A stretch of 64,000 bases of DNA from CAITWD01 sp963842065 (lineage in GTDB: Bacteria > Actinomycetota > Thermoleophilia > Miltoncostaeales > Miltoncostaeaceae), in NCBI GenBank assembly GCA_963842065.1, contig CAWJEW010000003.1, forward strand, positions 248,001 through 312,000, given 5' to 3'. The position numbers were made by a program, and so were the translations under genes. Shown here piece after piece: positions 42,626 through 53,000 of this stretch. Position 1 is the stretch's first letter. Every line of letters begins with the position of its first letter. The notes beneath the pieces were generated by a model. The model had not been told where the DNA came from and did not search any database. It saw only the letters and a program-made list of their open reading frames with translations.

Positions 42626-44989
42626 TCAGCCGCGGACATCGATCCCAGCGCGAGCGCGCTCAACGCCGGCCGAGCGGCGGTACGCGTCAACGGATGATCG
42701 GCTGGCGTGGTCGATCAGCCCGTAGTGCCACGCACGTGCCACGGCGTCCGACCGACGGGCGACCCCGAGTTTTCGGTAGATCGACGCGAGGTGAGGCTTC
42801 ACGGTGGTCCTGGAAATGTGCAGCGCCTCGCCGATCTCCAGCGTCGAGAGGTGCGTCGGGAGCAATTCGAGCACCCGACGCTCGGCGTTGGTGAGTGGCT
42901 CGTCGAGCTCCCCGCCACCGCCTCGGGCGGCCTCGAGGACGTGTTCCCCGCGGGCGAGCATGCGCGGAAGAACTCCGGCGTCCGGGAAGCGCGCGAGTTC
43001 TCGCCGTGTCTCTCCGAACAAGGATTCGGCCACCGTGAGGTCGCCGAGCGCGCTGGCCGCTCGGCCGAGGGCGATGCGGGTCTGGATCGACAACCAGGGG
43101 AATGCCCCCAACCGCGCGAGCAGCGCGAGCGCGCGCATGAGATGTGCGCGGGCATCGACATTGCCGATCTGTGCACCAACGCACGCTGCGGCAGCGTGCA
43201 CGCAGGCGCTGGCCGTCTGCTCTTCGAGGTCGAGGCCCTCCGCGAGCGCGAGCCCTTCCCGCGCGCGTGCCTCCGCCGCGTCGATCCGTCCCTCCGCCAG
43301 CGCGACCTGCGTGAGTTCACCCAGTGCGATGAGCGCCACGGAGCCCCGACCCGCCCCGAGTGCCGCCGCCTCCTCCAAGAGTGGTTCTGCCGCGCGGGCT
43401 CGTCCGAGCAACGTCAGGCTGCACCCCAGCGCGAGGGCTGCCGGCTCGTGGGCGGGCTGGCCGGCGGGCTCCAGTCGATAGGCCGTGAGGGCAGACGCCT
43501 GCATCCGACTGACGCCGTCCCATCCGAACAGTGCGCTGACGAGGGCAAGCGCCGACCCGCGTGAGGTCTCGCCCAGGACCCCGGTTCCCTCCCAGTGCGC
43601 CCGCTTGGCGAGCGCGACGTACCGGCGGACACGCTCCTTCTCTCCGAGGAGGCCCACAATGACGGCACCGGCCAGGGCCAGGGGCGCCGAGCCCGCCACG
43701 TCTTCGTCCGAGAACGCCTCCACCCACCGGCGTGCGGTCGCGTGGCGCCCGGTGTTCACAAGCTCGCGGGCGCTGCGCAGCACGAGCTCTGTCGCCCGAT
43801 CGGTGTCGCGGCCGGCAAGCGCGTGATGGACGGCATCCTCGGACGTCCCATGGTGCGCGTGCCACTCGGCGGCGCGCCGGTGCAGGGTTCGGGCCGCCTG
43901 CGCGCCACGGCGCATGAGTTCGGTCTCCAGGATGTCCTGGAAAAGATGGTGGTAACGGTACCAATGGCGCGCGTCGTCAAGGGGTATGAGAAAGAGATCG
44001 GCCGCATCGATTTCGGCCATGATCGACGCCGAGTCTTCCCGCTCGAGTACGGCGTCACAGAGGGACGCCGTGAAACGCCCAAGAATGGACGTCTGCAGGA
44101 GAAAGGACAGCCGCTCGGGCGGCTGGCCCGAAAGCAGCTCGCTGAACAGGTAGTCCACGACGTCGCGGTTGCCTCCCGAGACCAGGTCGGTGGCGACGCG
44201 GCGGGGGACGGACGCTGCTCCAAACGCGAGTGCAGCCAGCGAGACCGCTGCCGGCCAACCCTCCGTCCGCTCGAGGAGGCCATCGAGCTCGCGGTTCGCG
44301 AGACCGACCCCGGCGGCCCGCATCAGTGTGTCAACGTCGGCGCGCCCAAGGGCCAGGTTCTGGGCACCGATCTCCACCAGACCTCCCCTGACGCGCAGGC
44401 GGGAGAGCGGCAAGGATGCCGCACCGCGACAGGCGATGAGGAGTTGCGCTCCCGGTGGGAGGTGGTCGCAAAGGGATGCGACCAGGCGCAAACTGGCGGG
44501 CGATTCGACGTGGTGCAGGCCATCGAGGGCGACCACGACGTCTGGCACCCTGCCGAGACAATTCAGCAGGCCCGGGAGGACGACTCGCTGGATGGCCGGC
44601 TCGGGCGCGCGCAGACTCCTCGGTACCCGGGCATCGAGGGGGGCGACGCGCGCCAGCGCCGTCGCCAGCTCGAGGAGCAGCAGGACCGGATCGTCATCCG
44701 CCTCGTCGAGCGAGAGCCACACGAGTGGGCGCGCGGCGGCAACCGCGTACTGGGCAAGGACCGTGGTCTTGCCGTACCCGGCAGGGGCCCGGACAACGAC
44801 GATCGATGCAGCGGCGTCCAACGGGCGGCGAACCAGGTGCGCGCGCTCGATGAGGCCGCCACGCAATGGCGGCGGGCGGAGCTTCGTCTCAAGAATGATG
44901 TTGGGATCGCGCGCCCGACGCGGACTTCGCGCCGCCACGGGGCTGTCGGGGGTGAGGCGTCCTCGGATCTGCTGCTGCGACTCCGACAC
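42626..44989 (-). CDS. LuxR-family regulator, large ATP-binding (MalT/LAL) type
   Basis: A 787 aa transcription activator. The N-terminal STAND NTPase has Walker A APAGYGKTTVLAQY and Walker B VVVALDGLHHVE, plus the MalT-like LSRLRVRGGLVEIGAQNLAL and GLLERTEGWPAAVSLAALA. A long TPR-like helical region covers about 430-700. The C-terminal LuxR HTH is LTNAERRVLELL, EIGEALHISRTTVKPHLASI and YRKLGVARRSDAVARA. GTG at 44989 follows GGAG; the frame is open further to 45121. It is downstream of cydC on the same strand, 110 bases away, so it may sense and control bd-oxidase expression, though no operator was found. Confidence 0.88.
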   Translation of the reverse strand: MSESQQQIRGRLTPDSPVAARSPRRARDPNIILETKLRPPPLRGGLIERAHLVRRPLDAAASIVVVRAPAGYGKTTVLAQYAVAAARPLVWLSLDEADDDPVLLLLELATALARVAPLDARVPRSLRAPEPAIQRVVLPGLLNCLGRVPDVVVALDGLHHVESPASLRLVASLCDHLPPGAQLLIACRGAASLPLSRLRVRGGLVEIGAQNLALGRADVDTLMRAAGVGLANRELDGLLERTEGWPAAVSLAALAFGAASVPRRVATDLVSGGNRDVVDYLFSELLSGQPPERLSFLLQTSILGRFTASLCDAVLEREDSASIMAEIDAADLFLIPLDDARHWYRYHHLFQDILETELMRRGAQAARTLHRRAAEWHAHHGTSEDAVHHALAGRDTDRATELVLRSARELVNTGRHATARRWVEAFSDEDVAGSAPLALAGAVIVGLLGEKERVRRYVALAKRAHWEGTGVLGETSRGSALALVSALFGWDGVSRMQASALTAYRLEPAGQPAHEPAALALGCSLTLLGRARAAEPLLEEAAALGAGRGSVALIALGELTQVALAEGRIDAAEARAREGLALAEGLDLEEQTASACVHAAAACVGAQIGNVDARAHLMRALALLARLGAFPWLSIQTRIALGRAASALGDLTVAESLFGETRRELARFPDAGVLPRMLARGEHVLEAARGGGGELDEPLTNAERRVLELLPTHLSTLEIGEALHISRTTVKPHLASIYRKLGVARRSDAVARAWHYGLIDHASRSSVDAYRRSAGVERARAGIDVRG

Positions 44990-45098
44990 AGCGTGATGCT
45001 CCGCGTTCTGACCCGCCGGCGGTTGCACGATCACCGTGCGAATGTCGAGCAGAGCTACGGGGCGACGCTGACGCACCTCGACACACCGCGCGGGGCTC

Positions 45099-46743
45099 CT
45101 AGTCCAGCCGGAGGACCTCATCCATGCGCTCGAGTCCTTCGGGCCGGTGGGTGATCAGCAGGACCTCCGGTCCGCCGCGGCGTCGAGCACGTCGTCCATG
45201 AGCGAGTGGGCCGTCGGGGGGTCGAGTTGGGCCGTCGGCTCGTCGAGTACGAGGACCGGGGCGTCGACCAGCAGGGCGCGCGCCAGGATGAGCCGCTGGC
45301 GCTGGCCGCCGGACAGCGCGTGCCCTCCTCGCCGACCATGGTGTCCGAGCCCGTCGGGGAGTGAGGCGACCCAGTCGGCCAGATGGGCCCGCGCGAAGCA
45401 CCTCGCTCGAGTTCGGTATCACTGGCGCAAGGGCGTGCGAGTCGCAGGTTCTCACGGATCGTCGAATCGAAGATGTGGGCCTCCTGCCCGGCGAGGCCGA
45501 AGGTTCGGCGAAGGTCGGCCAGCCGGTACTCGCGCGCGTCGCGTCCGGCGACGACGACTCGGCCTTCCTCGGGGTCGAGGAAGCGGAACAGCAGATTCGT
45601 GACGGTCGTCTTGCCCGCGCCGCTCGGACCGACGAGCGCAGTCCAGCGGCCCGGGTTCCAGCCGCAGGTCGAGGTCGACGACCGCCGGGCTCGGCCCCCG
45701 GGGCGTAGCGGGCCGTCACGCCCTCGAGGGCCACGCTCACCGGTCCGGTCGGCATGGTCGCGGGCGATGCGGGGTCGTGGATGCGCGGCTTCGGCCGATC
45801 AGCTCGAGCACCCGCGGCCCGAGGCGAGCGTTCCGGATAGCTCGCGGGCGACCGCCGGAAGGGGTGCGACCGCCTCGAACGCCGCGAGCGCCAGCAGGGT
45901 CACGGTGACGATGAGCACGCGGATCGAGGGTCGCCGCGTGCGTGGGCGGCAACGGCGGCAGCGAGGACGGCGGCGGTCGTCGCGCCGGCGACGAGCAGCC
46001 CGAGCCCCTCGGCGAGTCCGCCGACGAGGGCGTCACGCCGCGCCAGCCGCGCCAGCTCCTGGTCGGCCTGCCGGACCGCCGCGAGCCGGTCGGCCTCGCG
46101 CCCGTAGACGGCAAGCTCCGGTGCCCCCCGCAGCAGTTCGACGAGCTCGGCGGTGAGCTCGCCGCGGGCTGCCGCCTGCCGGCGGCCGGCAGAACGGCTG
46201 AGCATGGCGGCGATCGACGGCACCGAGCATCCCGCCCGACCAGGAGGCCGATCGCGAGGATCACCCCCGCCACGGACAGAATCAGCACCGCGAGCGACGA
46301 CGCAGAGCGCGCCGACGATCGCGGCCGACGATCGGTGGACCGATGCCCCGCAGGTACAGCCCCTGCAGCGCATCGACGTCACCCACCATGCGGCTGACGA
46401 GGTCACCGCGTCGGAATCCGGCGATCTGCGCCGGCGCCAGGGGCTCGATTCGGGCGTAGAAACGACTGCGGATGCGCCCAAGGGCCCCGAGCGCCAGGTC
46501 ATGCGAGGACAGCCGCTCGAGGTACCGTGCCAGCGGCCGCGCGAGTCCGAAGAACTGGACCGCGACGATCGTCGACCTCGAGCGACAAGATCGGCGGGTG
46601 CTCGGCCGCGCGCGAGATCAGATAGCCGGCGCTCGTCATGAGGCCCACGCCACAGATGACGGTCAGCACCCCGAGGCGACCGTGAGGGCGATGCGTCGCC
46701 CCGGCATGCCGGCCAGCGCCAGGAGCGGGCGAAGCCGCGTCAT
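45099..46743 (-). CDS. cydC: Thiol reductant ABC exporter subunit CydC, multiple frame breaks
   Basis: Fragments in three frames, in order, make one ABC exporter half. The start MTRLRPLLALAGMPGRRIAL overlaps the cydD stop (ATGA). Then come VICGVGLMTSAGYLISRAAE, SILSLEV-like membrane segments, LGLLVAG-type helices, and an ATPase part with pieces of Walker A, signature and Walker B. The end is LITHRPEGLERMDEVLRLD at TAG 45099-45101. At least five single-base breaks occur between 45.1 and 46.7 kb. Position after cydAB and cydD and the overall length support CydC, which with CydD exports cysteine/glutathione or haem needed for bd assembly. Confidence 0.75.
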
Positions 46744-48445
46744 AAGGGCAGCGCCGCAGTGCCGACAATCGCGCCCGGCCTCGAGTCGCACGATACGGTC
46801 GGCGCGCGCGGCGAGCTCCGGGATGGTGGGCGATCACCAGACGGTCCGTCCCCGACGCAGTCGCTCGATTGCCGCGGCCGATGATGTCGGCACTGGCCGG
46901 GTCGAGGTTCGCGGTGGGCTCGTCGAGGACGACCAGCGCTGCATCGCGCAGGAAGGCCCGCGCCAAGCCGATGCGCTGGCGCTCACCCGCGGAGAGCCCG
47001 CGGCCACCCTCGCCCACGACCGTGTCGTACCCCTCGGGCAGTCCGCGAATGAACTCGTCGGCGCCGGCCAGCCGAGCGGCCGCGCTTGTGCGGGCGCCGC
47101 TCGCGTCGGGGTCGCCAAGCCGGATGTTGTCCGCAACGGTCCCGCGAAAGAGGGTCGGATCCTGCGGGACCCAGGCGATCTGGGCCCGCCAGGCGGCCGT
47201 GTCACAGTCGGCGAGGTCGACGTCCCCGCCGTCATCCGCCCGACACTCGGCTCGGCCAGCCGCAACAGCAACGCCGCGATGGTGCTCTTGCCCCCACCGC
47301 TGGGCCCGACGAGCGCGACGGTCTCACCGGGGGCGAGGACGAGGTCGACCGATTCGAGGACCGGTCGGGTCGCGCCGGGTAGGTGAACCCGACGCCCTCG
47401 AGCCGCACGATCGCCTCGCGCGGGCTCGGCGGCGCGGCGCCTGCCGAGGTCGACCAGCGGCGGAGCGTCGATCAGGCCGAGCAGCCGATCGGTCACCGCG
47501 AGCCCGTCGGCACTGGCGTGGTACTGGGCAGCGAGGTTGCGCAACGGGCAGGTAGAGCTCCGGGGCGAGCAGCAGCACCGTGAGCGCCGTGACGAACGCG
47601 ACTGAGCCGTCCACGAGCCGCACCCCGGCCGTCACCGCGATCAGGGCCACCCCCAGTGTCGCGGCCAGCTCCAGCACTGCACCCGAGAGAAAGGCGAGCC
47701 GCAGGGTCTCCATCGTGGTGCGCCGGTAGTCGTCACTCACCGCCTCGATCCGCACGGTCTGGGCCTCGCCCCGGTTGAACGCGCGCAGCGTCGGGAGCCC
47801 CTGCACGACGTCCAGAAAGTGGGCTGAGAGCAGGGTCAGCGCCTGCCAACGCGCGCGCGTACGCTGCTCCGTGGCGCGACCGATCAGCCACATGAAGACC
47901 GGGACGAGCGGCAGCGTCAGCAGCATCAGCCCTGCCGAGATCGGGTCGATCACCGCGACGAGTACGAGGACCGCGATCGGCACCACGATCGCGAGCACGA
48001 CCTGGGGGAGATACCGTCCAAACGCCGTCTCCAGCGCGTCGACTCCGGCCACGGCTGTGGACGCGAGCTCCGCGCTCTCGGCGCCGTCCAGCGACGCGGG
48101 ATGGTCCCGCAGTCGCGTGCGCACGAGATCGGTTCGCAACTGCGACAGCACGCGGGTCGCCGCCCGACGCCCGAGCGCCTCGAACCCCCACGCGGCCCCC
48201 GCGCGGCCGATGACGACCGCAACGAGCACGACCATGAGTGTCGCGACCGCGCGCAGCGACGCGCCCGAGAAGGCGCGCGCCGCCACATGGGCGATAAGCA
48301 CCGCTTGGGCGAGTACCAGAAGCGCGGCGACGACACCGAGCCCCGCGTCGGCCGCGAGCATCGCCCGTACCGGCCCCGCCCGCCGCAAAAGGCGCGGGTC
48401 GATGGGGCGCCCGCGGGCACCGTTAGTCCCCGTCGTCGCCGGCAC
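46740..48445 (-). CDS. cydD: Thiol reductant ABC exporter subunit CydD, multiple frame breaks
   Basis: The intact first part (48445 to about 47545) has six membrane helices: LLVLAQAVLIAHVAARAFSG, PQVVLAIVVPIAVLVLVAVI, SAHFLDVVQGLPTLRAFNRG. Near 47543 the frame changes to RNLAAQYHASADGLAVTDRL and VALVGPSGGGKSTIAALLLR (Walker A). It changes again to LSAGERQRIGLARAFLRDAA and LVVLDEPTANLDPASAD (signature and Walker B). The gene starts with GTG inside the end of cydB and stops at TGA 46740-46742. Domain order and neighbours identify CydD. The breaks look like indel errors. Confidence 0.82.
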
Positions 48446-49499
48446 TATCTGGGGTGGGGCGGCCTCCGAGCAGTTCTCCAGGGCTCCGGGCCGGCGGACC
48501 TCCGCCGAGCCGAGCCCGGAAGACGTGGTAGGTCCAGGCCTGGTACAGGAGCACGACCGGCAGCAACAGCGCCGCCGTGACGGTCATCACGGTCAAGGTG
48601 TAGTGGGCCGAGGAGGAGTTCTGGATCGTCAGGCTGTTCGCGAACGACGTCGAGGACACCATCACGCGTGGGTAGAGCTCCACGAAGAGCATGACGACCG
48701 CGAGCACGATCGTCGTCGCGGTCGCCACGAAGGCGAGGGCCGGTCGCCTGAGCCGGGTCAGGATGACCGCGGCAACCACGGCGATGGCGCCGAGCACGAT
48801 TACGAGGATCCCTGGCCACACGCCCTGGTGATTGCGGTCCATGCCGACGACCAGCGTCCAGATCAAAAAGACCGCGCCGAGCACGGCGGCAGGTATCGCC
48901 AGGCGTGTCGCAAGCTCGCCCGCGCGCTCGCGCAGGTCGCCCGGGCTGGTGCGCACCGCCAGGTACACCGCACCGTGGAGCGCGCACAAGAGCGCGAGCG
49001 CGATTCCGGCGAACACCGTGTACCAGGTAAACAAGCTCCAAAACGATCCCGTGAACTGCTCGTTGGCGGCGACCGGCGTGCCGGAGAGCAAGCTCGTCAG
49101 CCCGATCCCCCACACCAGCGGCACCAACAGCGAACTCACCGTATTGACCCAGGTCCAAAAGCCGCGCCAGGTCGGGGACTCGCGCTTGCTGCGCCACTCG
49201 AATGAGACGATCCGGACGATCAGCAGCACCAGCAACAGCAGCAGGGCCACGTAGAAGCCCGAGAACATCGTCGCGTACCACACCGGGAAGGCGGCGAACG
49301 TCGCCGCCCCGGCGATGATCAGCCAGACCTCGTTGCCGTCCCACACCGGCCCGATCGAGGCGAACATCGCCTGGCGGTCCGCCTCGTCACGCCCGAGGAT
49401 CGGCAGGAGCATGCCGACCCCAAAGTCAAAGCCCTCGGTGAGGAAGTACGCCGACCACAGCACACACAGCAGCACGAACCAGGTGATCTGGAGATCCAT
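48423..49499 (-). CDS. cydB: Cytochrome bd ubiquinol/menaquinol oxidase subunit II
   Basis: A 358 aa integral membrane protein: TWFVLLCVLWSAYFLTEGFD, FGVGMLLPILGRDEADRQAM, GPVWDGNEVWLIIAGAATFA and TFAAFPVWYATMFSGFYVAL are classic CydB. About eight to nine membrane helices are visible. It pairs with CydA to support the haem-bearing subunit of the high-affinity terminal oxidase. It starts one base after cydA ends, and cydD starts within its last codons. Confidence 0.96.
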   Translation of the reverse strand: MDLQITWFVLLCVLWSAYFLTEGFDFGVGMLLPILGRDEADRQAMFASIGPVWDGNEVWLIIAGAATFAAFPVWYATMFSGFYVALLLLLVLLIVRIVSFEWRSKRESPTWRGFWTWVNTVSSLLVPLVWGIGLTSLLSGTPVAANEQFTGSFWSLFTWYTVFAGIALALLCALHGAVYLAVRTSPGDLRERAGELATRLAIPAAVLGAVFLIWTLVVGMDRNHQGVWPGILVIVLGAIAVVAAVILTRLRRPALAFVATATTIVLAVVMLFVELYPRVMVSSTSFANSLTIQNSSSAHYTLTVMTVTAALLLPVVLLYQAWTYHVFRARLGGGPPARSPGELLGGRPTPDSAGDDGD

Positions 49500-49500
49500 G

Positions 49501-50895
49501 TCAGTAGCCCGGAATCGGGGTCACATCGTCGGAGAGCTCGTCGCCCACCTCCGGCGGGTCGAGCCGGGCGTAGCGGCGCATCAGGATGAAGTCCGCGATT
49601 CCGAGCGCGATATACAGGGCGACGAACACCGCGAGGCTGAGCGCGACCTTGGACGTGGTCGAGGTGGGTGAGACCGCGTTGGCGGTCTTTTGCAGGCCGT
49701 ACACGATCCACGGCTGGCGCCCGGTCTCGGTCAGGATCCAGCCGGCGAAATTCGCAAGGAACGGGAACGCGATCCCCACGAGCGCCGCCCGCTGGAACCA
49801 CTTCGCGTTGTCGAGGCGCTTGCGCCAGAGCAGCACACCACCCCACACCGCCAGGAACATGGCCAGGGTCCCCAGGTAGGCCATCACCCGCATGGCCCAG
49901 TACTCGAGCCGGATATCGGGCGTGTAGTTGCCCGCCCCGTACTTGTCCGCCTCCTGGGTCTGGAGTTCGTCGATGCCGACGACGGCCTTCTGGAAGGAGT
50001 TGGTGGCGAGAAACGACAACAGGTCCGGGATCTCGATCACGAAGCTCGGCGTCGGGTCACTGGCCGTGAAACCGCCGATCTGAAACAGCGAAAACGGGGC
50101 CGGTTGGGCGGTGTTCCACAGCGCCTCGCTGGCGGCGATCTTCATCGGCTGCACGTCGGTCATGGCCACGCCCAGCTCGCTGCCCCAACCGAGCTGGATC
50201 ACGCTCACCGGCAGCACGATGATGATCGCCAGCTTGGCGGCCTTGTGGAACAGCACGGTGTTGCGCTGGCGCAGCAGGTGCCAGCACGCGACGCCGAGGA
50301 CGACAAAGCCGCCGGTCAGGATGCCCGCGAGGATGACATGCACAAAGGCGAAGATCGCCAGGTGCTGGAACAGGATCGACCAGATGTCGGTCGCTTGCGC
50401 GCGGCCCGTCTGCGCGTTGATCGTGTAGCCGACCGGATGCTGCATCCACGAGTTGGCGGCGATGATCAGGTAGGCCGACAGCCAGGTGCCGATCAAGACC
50501 ATGTAGGCCGTCGCCAGATGCACCTTCGGGCTCAGCCGATCGCGTCCGAAGACCCACAGCCCGATGAAGGTCGCCTCGAGCATGAACGCGCCGATGCCCT
50601 CGATCGCCAGCGGGGCCCCGAACACGTCCCCCACGTAACGGGAGAACGCCGACCAGTTCATCCCGAACTCGAACTCCTGCACCAAGCCGGTTGCCGCGCC
50701 GATCGCGAAGTTGATCAAAAACAGCACCCCGAAGAACCGCATCAGGCGCAGCCACTGCTCGCTGCCGCTGCGGTACCAGAGCGTGTGCATGATCGCCAGA
50801 AACAGCGCCAGTCCCAGCGTGAGCGGGACAAAGGTGAAGTGATACAGGGTCGTCAGCGCGAACTGCCAGCGCGAGAGTTCCACCACGGTGCTCAT
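49501..50895 (-). CDS. cydA: Cytochrome bd oxidase subunit I
   Basis: A 464 aa integral membrane haem protein. ELSRWQFALTTLYHFTFVPL has His19, the axial haem ligand. GLVQEFEFGMNWSAFSRYVG and FGAPLAIEGIGAFMLEATFI are conserved, and FQHLAIFAFVHVILAG holds the second His region. GRQPWIVYGLQKTANAVSP is the conserved stretch near haem b558. It oxidises menaquinol and reduces O2 with high affinity. ATG at 50895 was chosen because CydA proteins start at this residue; the frame is open upstream to 51033. It is the first gene of cydABDC. Confidence 0.97.
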   Translation of the reverse strand: MSTVVELSRWQFALTTLYHFTFVPLTLGLALFLAIMHTLWYRSGSEQWLRLMRFFGVLFLINFAIGAATGLVQEFEFGMNWSAFSRYVGDVFGAPLAIEGIGAFMLEATFIGLWVFGRDRLSPKVHLATAYMVLIGTWLSAYLIIAANSWMQHPVGYTINAQTGRAQATDIWSILFQHLAIFAFVHVILAGILTGGFVVLGVACWHLLRQRNTVLFHKAAKLAIIIVLPVSVIQLGWGSELGVAMTDVQPMKIAASEALWNTAQPAPFSLFQIGGFTASDPTPSFVIEIPDLLSFLATNSFQKAVVGIDELQTQEADKYGAGNYTPDIRLEYWAMRVMAYLGTLAMFLAVWGGVLLWRKRLDNAKWFQRAALVGIAFPFLANFAGWILTETGRQPWIVYGLQKTANAVSPTSTTSKVALSLAVFVALYIALGIADFILMRRYARLDPPEVGDELSDDVTPIPGY

Positions 50896-50962
50896 GACGG
50901 CATCGTCCCAGGGCGCTCCGAGGCCGGCAAGATCGTCACCGAGATGTTGCGGTCGATCCACC

Positions 50963-51731
50963 CTAGAGCCCTGGGCTCTGGAGCATGATCGCGGCGTCGG
51001 CGAAGATTGTCGCCCCGGTAACGTAGGAGGCACCAGGGCCGGCGAGAAACGCCGCGACGCTCGCGATCTCCTCGGGTTGCGCCATGCGCCCCAATGGGAT
51101 GTAGGCGTTGAGGCGTGCCAGGCTCTCGGGAGTCATCTCGACCGTGTTGATCGGGGTCGCGACGGCACCGGGCCCGATCCCGACGACCCGCACCCCCTTG
51201 GGTCCCAGCTCAACGGCCGCGGTCCGCGTGAGCATCTTCATCGCGCCTTTCGAACAGCTGTAGGCGATGTTGCCCGGCATTGGCCACTCCTCGTGGACCG
51301 AGGAGATGTTGATCACCACGCCGCCGGGATTGTCTTGGGCGATCATCTGGGCGGCGGCGAGCTGGGTCCCGAAGAACGCGCTTTTCAGGTTGATGGCGAT
51401 CACCTTGTCGAACTGGGCCTCGGTGGTGTCGAGGATCCCGGTGCGCGTTTCGATGCCGGCGTTGTTGACCATGACATCCAGGCGTCCGAAGGCGTCCACG
51501 GCGGCGCCCACCAGCCGCTCGAGGTCGTCGACCTTGCTGACGTCGGCCTCGACGCCGATGACCTCTGTCCCCGAGTGCGACCACTTGGCGCTCGAGCTCC
51601 TCGGTCGCCTCGGGATGCGAGATGTAGTCGATGACGACGTTCGCACCCTGCTCGGCGAGGGCGAGCACGATCGCCTTGCCGATGCCGCTGTTGCCGCCGG
51701 TCACGATGGCAGTCTTCCCGCTGAGGGTCAT
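50963..51731 (-). CDS. Short-chain dehydrogenase/reductase, frameshifted
   Basis: The N-terminal frame (from 51731) has TAIVTGGNSGIGKAIVLALA (TGxxxGIG NAD(P) motif) and ANVVIDYISHPEATEELERQ. One base is out of phase near 51580. The rest reads EVIGVEADVSKVDDLERLVG, LDVMVNNAGIETRTGILDTT (NNAG), INISSVHEEWPMPGNIAYSC and YSCSKGAMK (catalytic Tyr and Lys), ending near DAAIMLQSPGL. Length of about 255 aa is normal, closest to glucose-1-dehydrogenase/3-oxoacyl-ACP-reductase-like SDRs. It lies 67 bases upstream of cydA on the same strand. Confidence 0.85.
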
Positions 51732-51762
51732 TGTGCGCTCCTAGGGTGAGGGATCGGGACGG

Positions 51763-52974
51763 TCACGCCGCCGGTCGGGGGTGCAGGGCTGCGGGCTCGG
51801 GTCGTCGGCCCGCGACGACAAACGACAGACCGCCCATCACGACCGCCACCACCGCGGTGAGGCCGAAGATCGTGGCGAGCGACACACCAGCGGATTCGAG
51901 TGGCCCGACGCCGAAGGCGGCGACGCCGTACCCCATCTGGTAGAAGGCGATCACCCCGCCGGCGACCGAGGCCGAGATCGCGATGAGCTCCTCCTGGCTG
52001 AAGCTGATGGTGAGCGGCAGGAGCGCCGAGCAGCCGAACCCCGCCAGCCCGAAGCGCGATCACGCCGAGACCGGACGAGCCGGATGGCAGGACGGCGATC
52101 AGCAGGAGGGCCCCGGCGAGTACGAACGGGAGCAGATGGTACACACGGCGTGCCGGGAACCTGCGCTGCAAGACGGCGAACAGGATCCGTCCGGCAGTGA
52201 CCATCGCCCAGAATGCGGCCAGCGCAAGAGACGCCACGGCGGCGGAGGACCCGAGATGGGAGGTCATGTCGATCTGTGACCAGTTGCCGTTCATCGTTTC
52301 GCAGATGCCGTACAGCAGGGCAAACGCCGCGTAGATCCAGAAGCGCGCGGGGATGCTTGTGCGCATCTTGGCGGCGCCAACGGGCTCGGTCGCGGCCGCG
52401 CGCAGGGGCAGGCGCAGGCTTTCGAGCAGCACGGCAAGGATCAGTATCGCCGCAAGCAGCGGACAGTCCCCACCAGAAACCCAGGCCGACAAAGATCGCA
52501 ATGAGTGCAGGGGCAAGGGCCGTCCCCAATCCCAGCAGGGCGTTGAGCGTGAGGATCGACGCATCAACTCTCGCCGGGTGGAAGGCTGCGGTGAGGGTGT
52601 TCATGGACGGCACGGTGAGCCCGAAGCCCACGCCAAGACTTGCCGTGGCGACTAACAACAGTGGGTAGGCGATCGAGGTGTCGCTGCTCGACCAGGGTCG
52701 TCGCGAGCAGCAGGCCCATCGCGACGAAGTTGGCGACCAGGCCGAACAGGTACACCCGGCGCGGGCCGACGCGCCGGGCCCAGGCGGCGCCCAGCAGCGA
52801 GGAAGCGATCGCCGTGACCGCCTGGGGCACGAACATCGCCCCGTACTCGGTCTGTGAGAGGTCGTAGTCCTTCGGGCTCGTGAGGACCGTGCTCGCGGCG
52901 GGGAAGCTCACGAGGGCGAGGCCCTGCACGAGGCCCGCGGCGTACACGACGCCCGATTCGGTCCGCGTGGCCAT
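51763..52974 (-). CDS. MFS transporter, several frame breaks
   Basis: In order from 52974: MATRTESGVVYAAGLVQGLA, YDLSQTEYGAMFVPQAVTAI and ARRVGPRRVYLFGLVANFVA (loop 2-3 motif); then, in another frame, GVGFGLTVPSMNTLTAAFHP and NALLGLGTALAPALIAIFVG; then IPARFWIYAAFALLYGICET, FWAMVTAGRILFAVLQRRFP; and finally MIAFYQMGYGVAAFGVGPLE to 51763. Breaks lie near 52665, 52475 and 52050. The joined protein has 12 helices and about 400 aa. Its substrate is unknown. It starts 27 bases after the GMC oxidoreductase stop. Confidence 0.78.
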
Positions 52975-53000
52975 GACGTCGGGCGCTCCGGTCCCGGCCC

